Shown here one piece after another: positions 62,942 through 64,000 of a stretch of 64,000 nucleotides of DNA. A program made the position numbers and the translations under genes. Source of the DNA: Fannyhessea vaginae DSM 15829 (GTDB taxonomy: Bacteria > Actinomycetota > Coriobacteriia > Coriobacteriales > Atopobiaceae); assembly GCF_000159235.2 (NCBI RefSeq), contig NZ_ACGK02000001.1, positions 558,001-622,000 of the forward strand, read 5' to 3'. Each line of letters opens with the position of its first letter. Position 1 is the first letter of the stretch. The notes beneath the pieces are model-generated. The model saw only the letters and a program-made list of their open reading frames with translations. It ran no database searches and was not told the DNA's origin.

Positions 62942-63679
62942 ATGAGTAATCCATATGCTAAGTATTTTGAACAAAAACGAGTTTTTGGTATGCTCCATCT
63001 TAAGGGGGAATCTATTCCGCAAGTTTTGGAGTGCCTTAAAAAGGAATTCGATGAATATGTCAAAGGCGGCATTGATGGTGTTGTAGTTGAAAACTACTAT
63101 AACGGTTGTGATGAAATCATTGCTGCACTTGATTATCTGCATGATCAAATTGGTTCTCAAACTTTAATAGGTGTTAATTGTCTTAGATCGGAGAGCATGG
63201 GTCTGGAATTGGCCTCTGCATATAAAACCGATTTTGTGCAACTTGATTCTGTTGTTGGTCATGTTATTCCTCGGGATGATGCTACTCTTACTCATTTTTT
63301 CAAAATTTGGCAAGAAAAATATACAGGTATGATTCTTGGTGGGGTTCGTTTTAAAAAACAACCTTTATTATCTGAGAATCCGTTATCAGAAGATCTTAAA
63401 ATTGCTCAATCACGCTGTCATGCGGTTTGTGTTACTCAAGCAGCTACAGGTGAAGAAACTCATTTGGATAAGATCATCTCTTTTAGAGAAGGCCTGAAGG
63501 ATTTTCCTTTGCTTATTTCTGCTGGTGCCACGCCTACAAATGTCAAAAAAAGTCTTTCGTATATCAACGGCGTTATTGCAGGCAGTTATTTTAAAGATAC
63601 CTATGAAGTATCAGGAACAGTATGCAGTGAACATGTTCGCGAACTTGTCCGTGCGGTAAAAGAAGGCGAGGTGAACTAA
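62942..63679 (+). CDS. BtpA/SgcQ family protein
   Basis: This 245-residue TIM-barrel-like protein has the BtpA/SgcQ pattern: VFGMLHLKG at the N terminus, GGIDGVVVENYYN, LIGVNCLRSES and LLISAGATPTNVKK. SgcQ occurs in a cryptic sugar operon of E. coli and BtpA was linked to photosystem I assembly; the enzymatic activity is not established. Its position between PTS EIIA and EIIB genes suggests a role in metabolising the imported sugar phosphate. Confidence 0.88.
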   Translation: MSNPYAKYFEQKRVFGMLHLKGESIPQVLECLKKEFDEYVKGGIDGVVVENYYNGCDEIIAALDYLHDQIGSQTLIGVNCLRSESMGLELASAYKTDFVQLDSVVGHVIPRDDATLTHFFKIWQEKYTGMILGGVRFKKQPLLSENPLSEDLKIAQSRCHAVCVTQAATGEETHLDKIISFREGLKDFPLLISAGATPTNVKKSLSYINGVIAGSYFKDTYEVSGTVCSEHVRELVRAVKEGEVN

Positions 63680-63680
63680 G

Positions 63681-64000
63681 ATGATTACCGTATGTAGGGT
63701 TGACCATCGTCTGTTACATGGTCAGGTTGTGTTTGCTTGGATTGGTGCTTCTGGCTCTGATTGTATTTTGATTGCAAATGATGATGTAGCAACCAATGAA
63801 CTACGTGCTTCAGCATTACGGATGGCTAAACCGGGAACTACTAAGCTTGTTATGAAAAGCATTGACGATTCGATAGCTGCTCTTAATTCAGGAGTGACTG
63901 ATAAGTATAAACTTTTTGTTTTATGTGAAACAATCGAGGATGCCTACAAGCTTGCATGTAATACGCACGCAATTTCAGAAATAAATATCGGTGGCGCAAA
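63681..64000 (+). CDS. PTS EIIB component, mannose/sorbose type (partial)
   Basis: From the ATG at 63681 the frame is open to the window end (106 codons). It starts MITVCRVDHRLLHGQVVFAW, the EIIB-Man signature, with His 15 as the phosphorylated residue. It follows the SgcQ/BtpA gene by one base. EIIC and EIID genes are expected beyond the window. Confidence 0.92.
   Translation, partial: MITVCRVDHRLLHGQVVFAWIGASGSDCILIANDDVATNELRASALRMAKPGTTKLVMKSIDDSIAALNSGVTDKYKLFVLCETIEDAYKLACNTHAISEINIGGA

Overview
The window is a contiguous stretch of bacterial chromosome. It is moderately AT-rich overall and clearly more AT-rich in its accessory parts. The housekeeping gene set fits an Atopobium/Fannyhessea-like member of the Coriobacteriia: an AmaP/DUF2273/Asp23 envelope cluster, MurT-GatD for peptidoglycan amidation, a one-carbon folate cluster, AsnA, many PTS operons and a type I-E CRISPR system of the Streptococcus/Bifidobacterium repeat type. 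The taxon is inferred from gene content and was not searched.

Positions 1 to about 28,860 are core genome: tRNA-Ala, yebC, the Asp23 cluster, murT-gatD, a ribokinase, an acyltransferase, tRNA-Leu, tig-clpP-clpX, valS followed by a folate run (5-FCL, fhs, fchA, folD, folC), asnA, a multi-cluster ferredoxin-like protein, ychF, an LCP-family wall-polymer transferase and guaA. Downstream of guaA, a 123-bp segment including the guaA terminator recurs about 1.56 kb later at about 85% identity. The two copies bracket a KilA-N gene and a gene scrap and look like the footprint of a mobile element that used the guaA 3' end.

Positions 30,800 to 41,800 hold two adjacent sugar operons. The first is a DeoR regulator, a galactitol-type PTS and a RhaD-like aldolase. 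The second is a class II bisphosphate aldolase, a PfkB kinase, an ascorbate-type PTS, a TPR-like protein, a P-loop kinase and a GntR/UTRA regulator. A large structured RNA element or long-loop terminator lies between them. A third, mannose-type PTS operon with an SgcQ/BtpA protein begins at 62,520 and runs off the window.

Positions 42,005 to 54,204 are a complete type I-E CRISPR-Cas locus (cas3-cas8e-cse2-cas7e-cas5e-cas6e-cas1-cas2) whose Cas2 is fused to a DEDDh (DnaQ-like) exonuclease. The array has 41 repeats and 40 spacers. It contains an internal five-spacer duplication, a tandem spacer duplication and 40/40 pyrimidines at the base after the 28-nt repeat. It also holds two spacers (22 and 39) that differ only at synonymous third codon positions and encode the same 11-residue peptide, so they record two related phages hit at exactly the same site.

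Positions 54,205 to 60,100 are a graveyard beyond the array trailer. It holds a DinJ-YoeB toxin-antitoxin pair, orphan decayed CRISPR repeats, an AbiEii fragment, a phage capsid/papain-fold-toxin pseudogene with an apparently intact small partner gene, a frameshifted phage scaffold gene, the coiled-coil tail of a large serine recombinase and a decayed IS1249-type transposase. The right end carries a membrane protein, a nicotinamidase-like hydrolase and a GntR regulator facing the third PTS operon.
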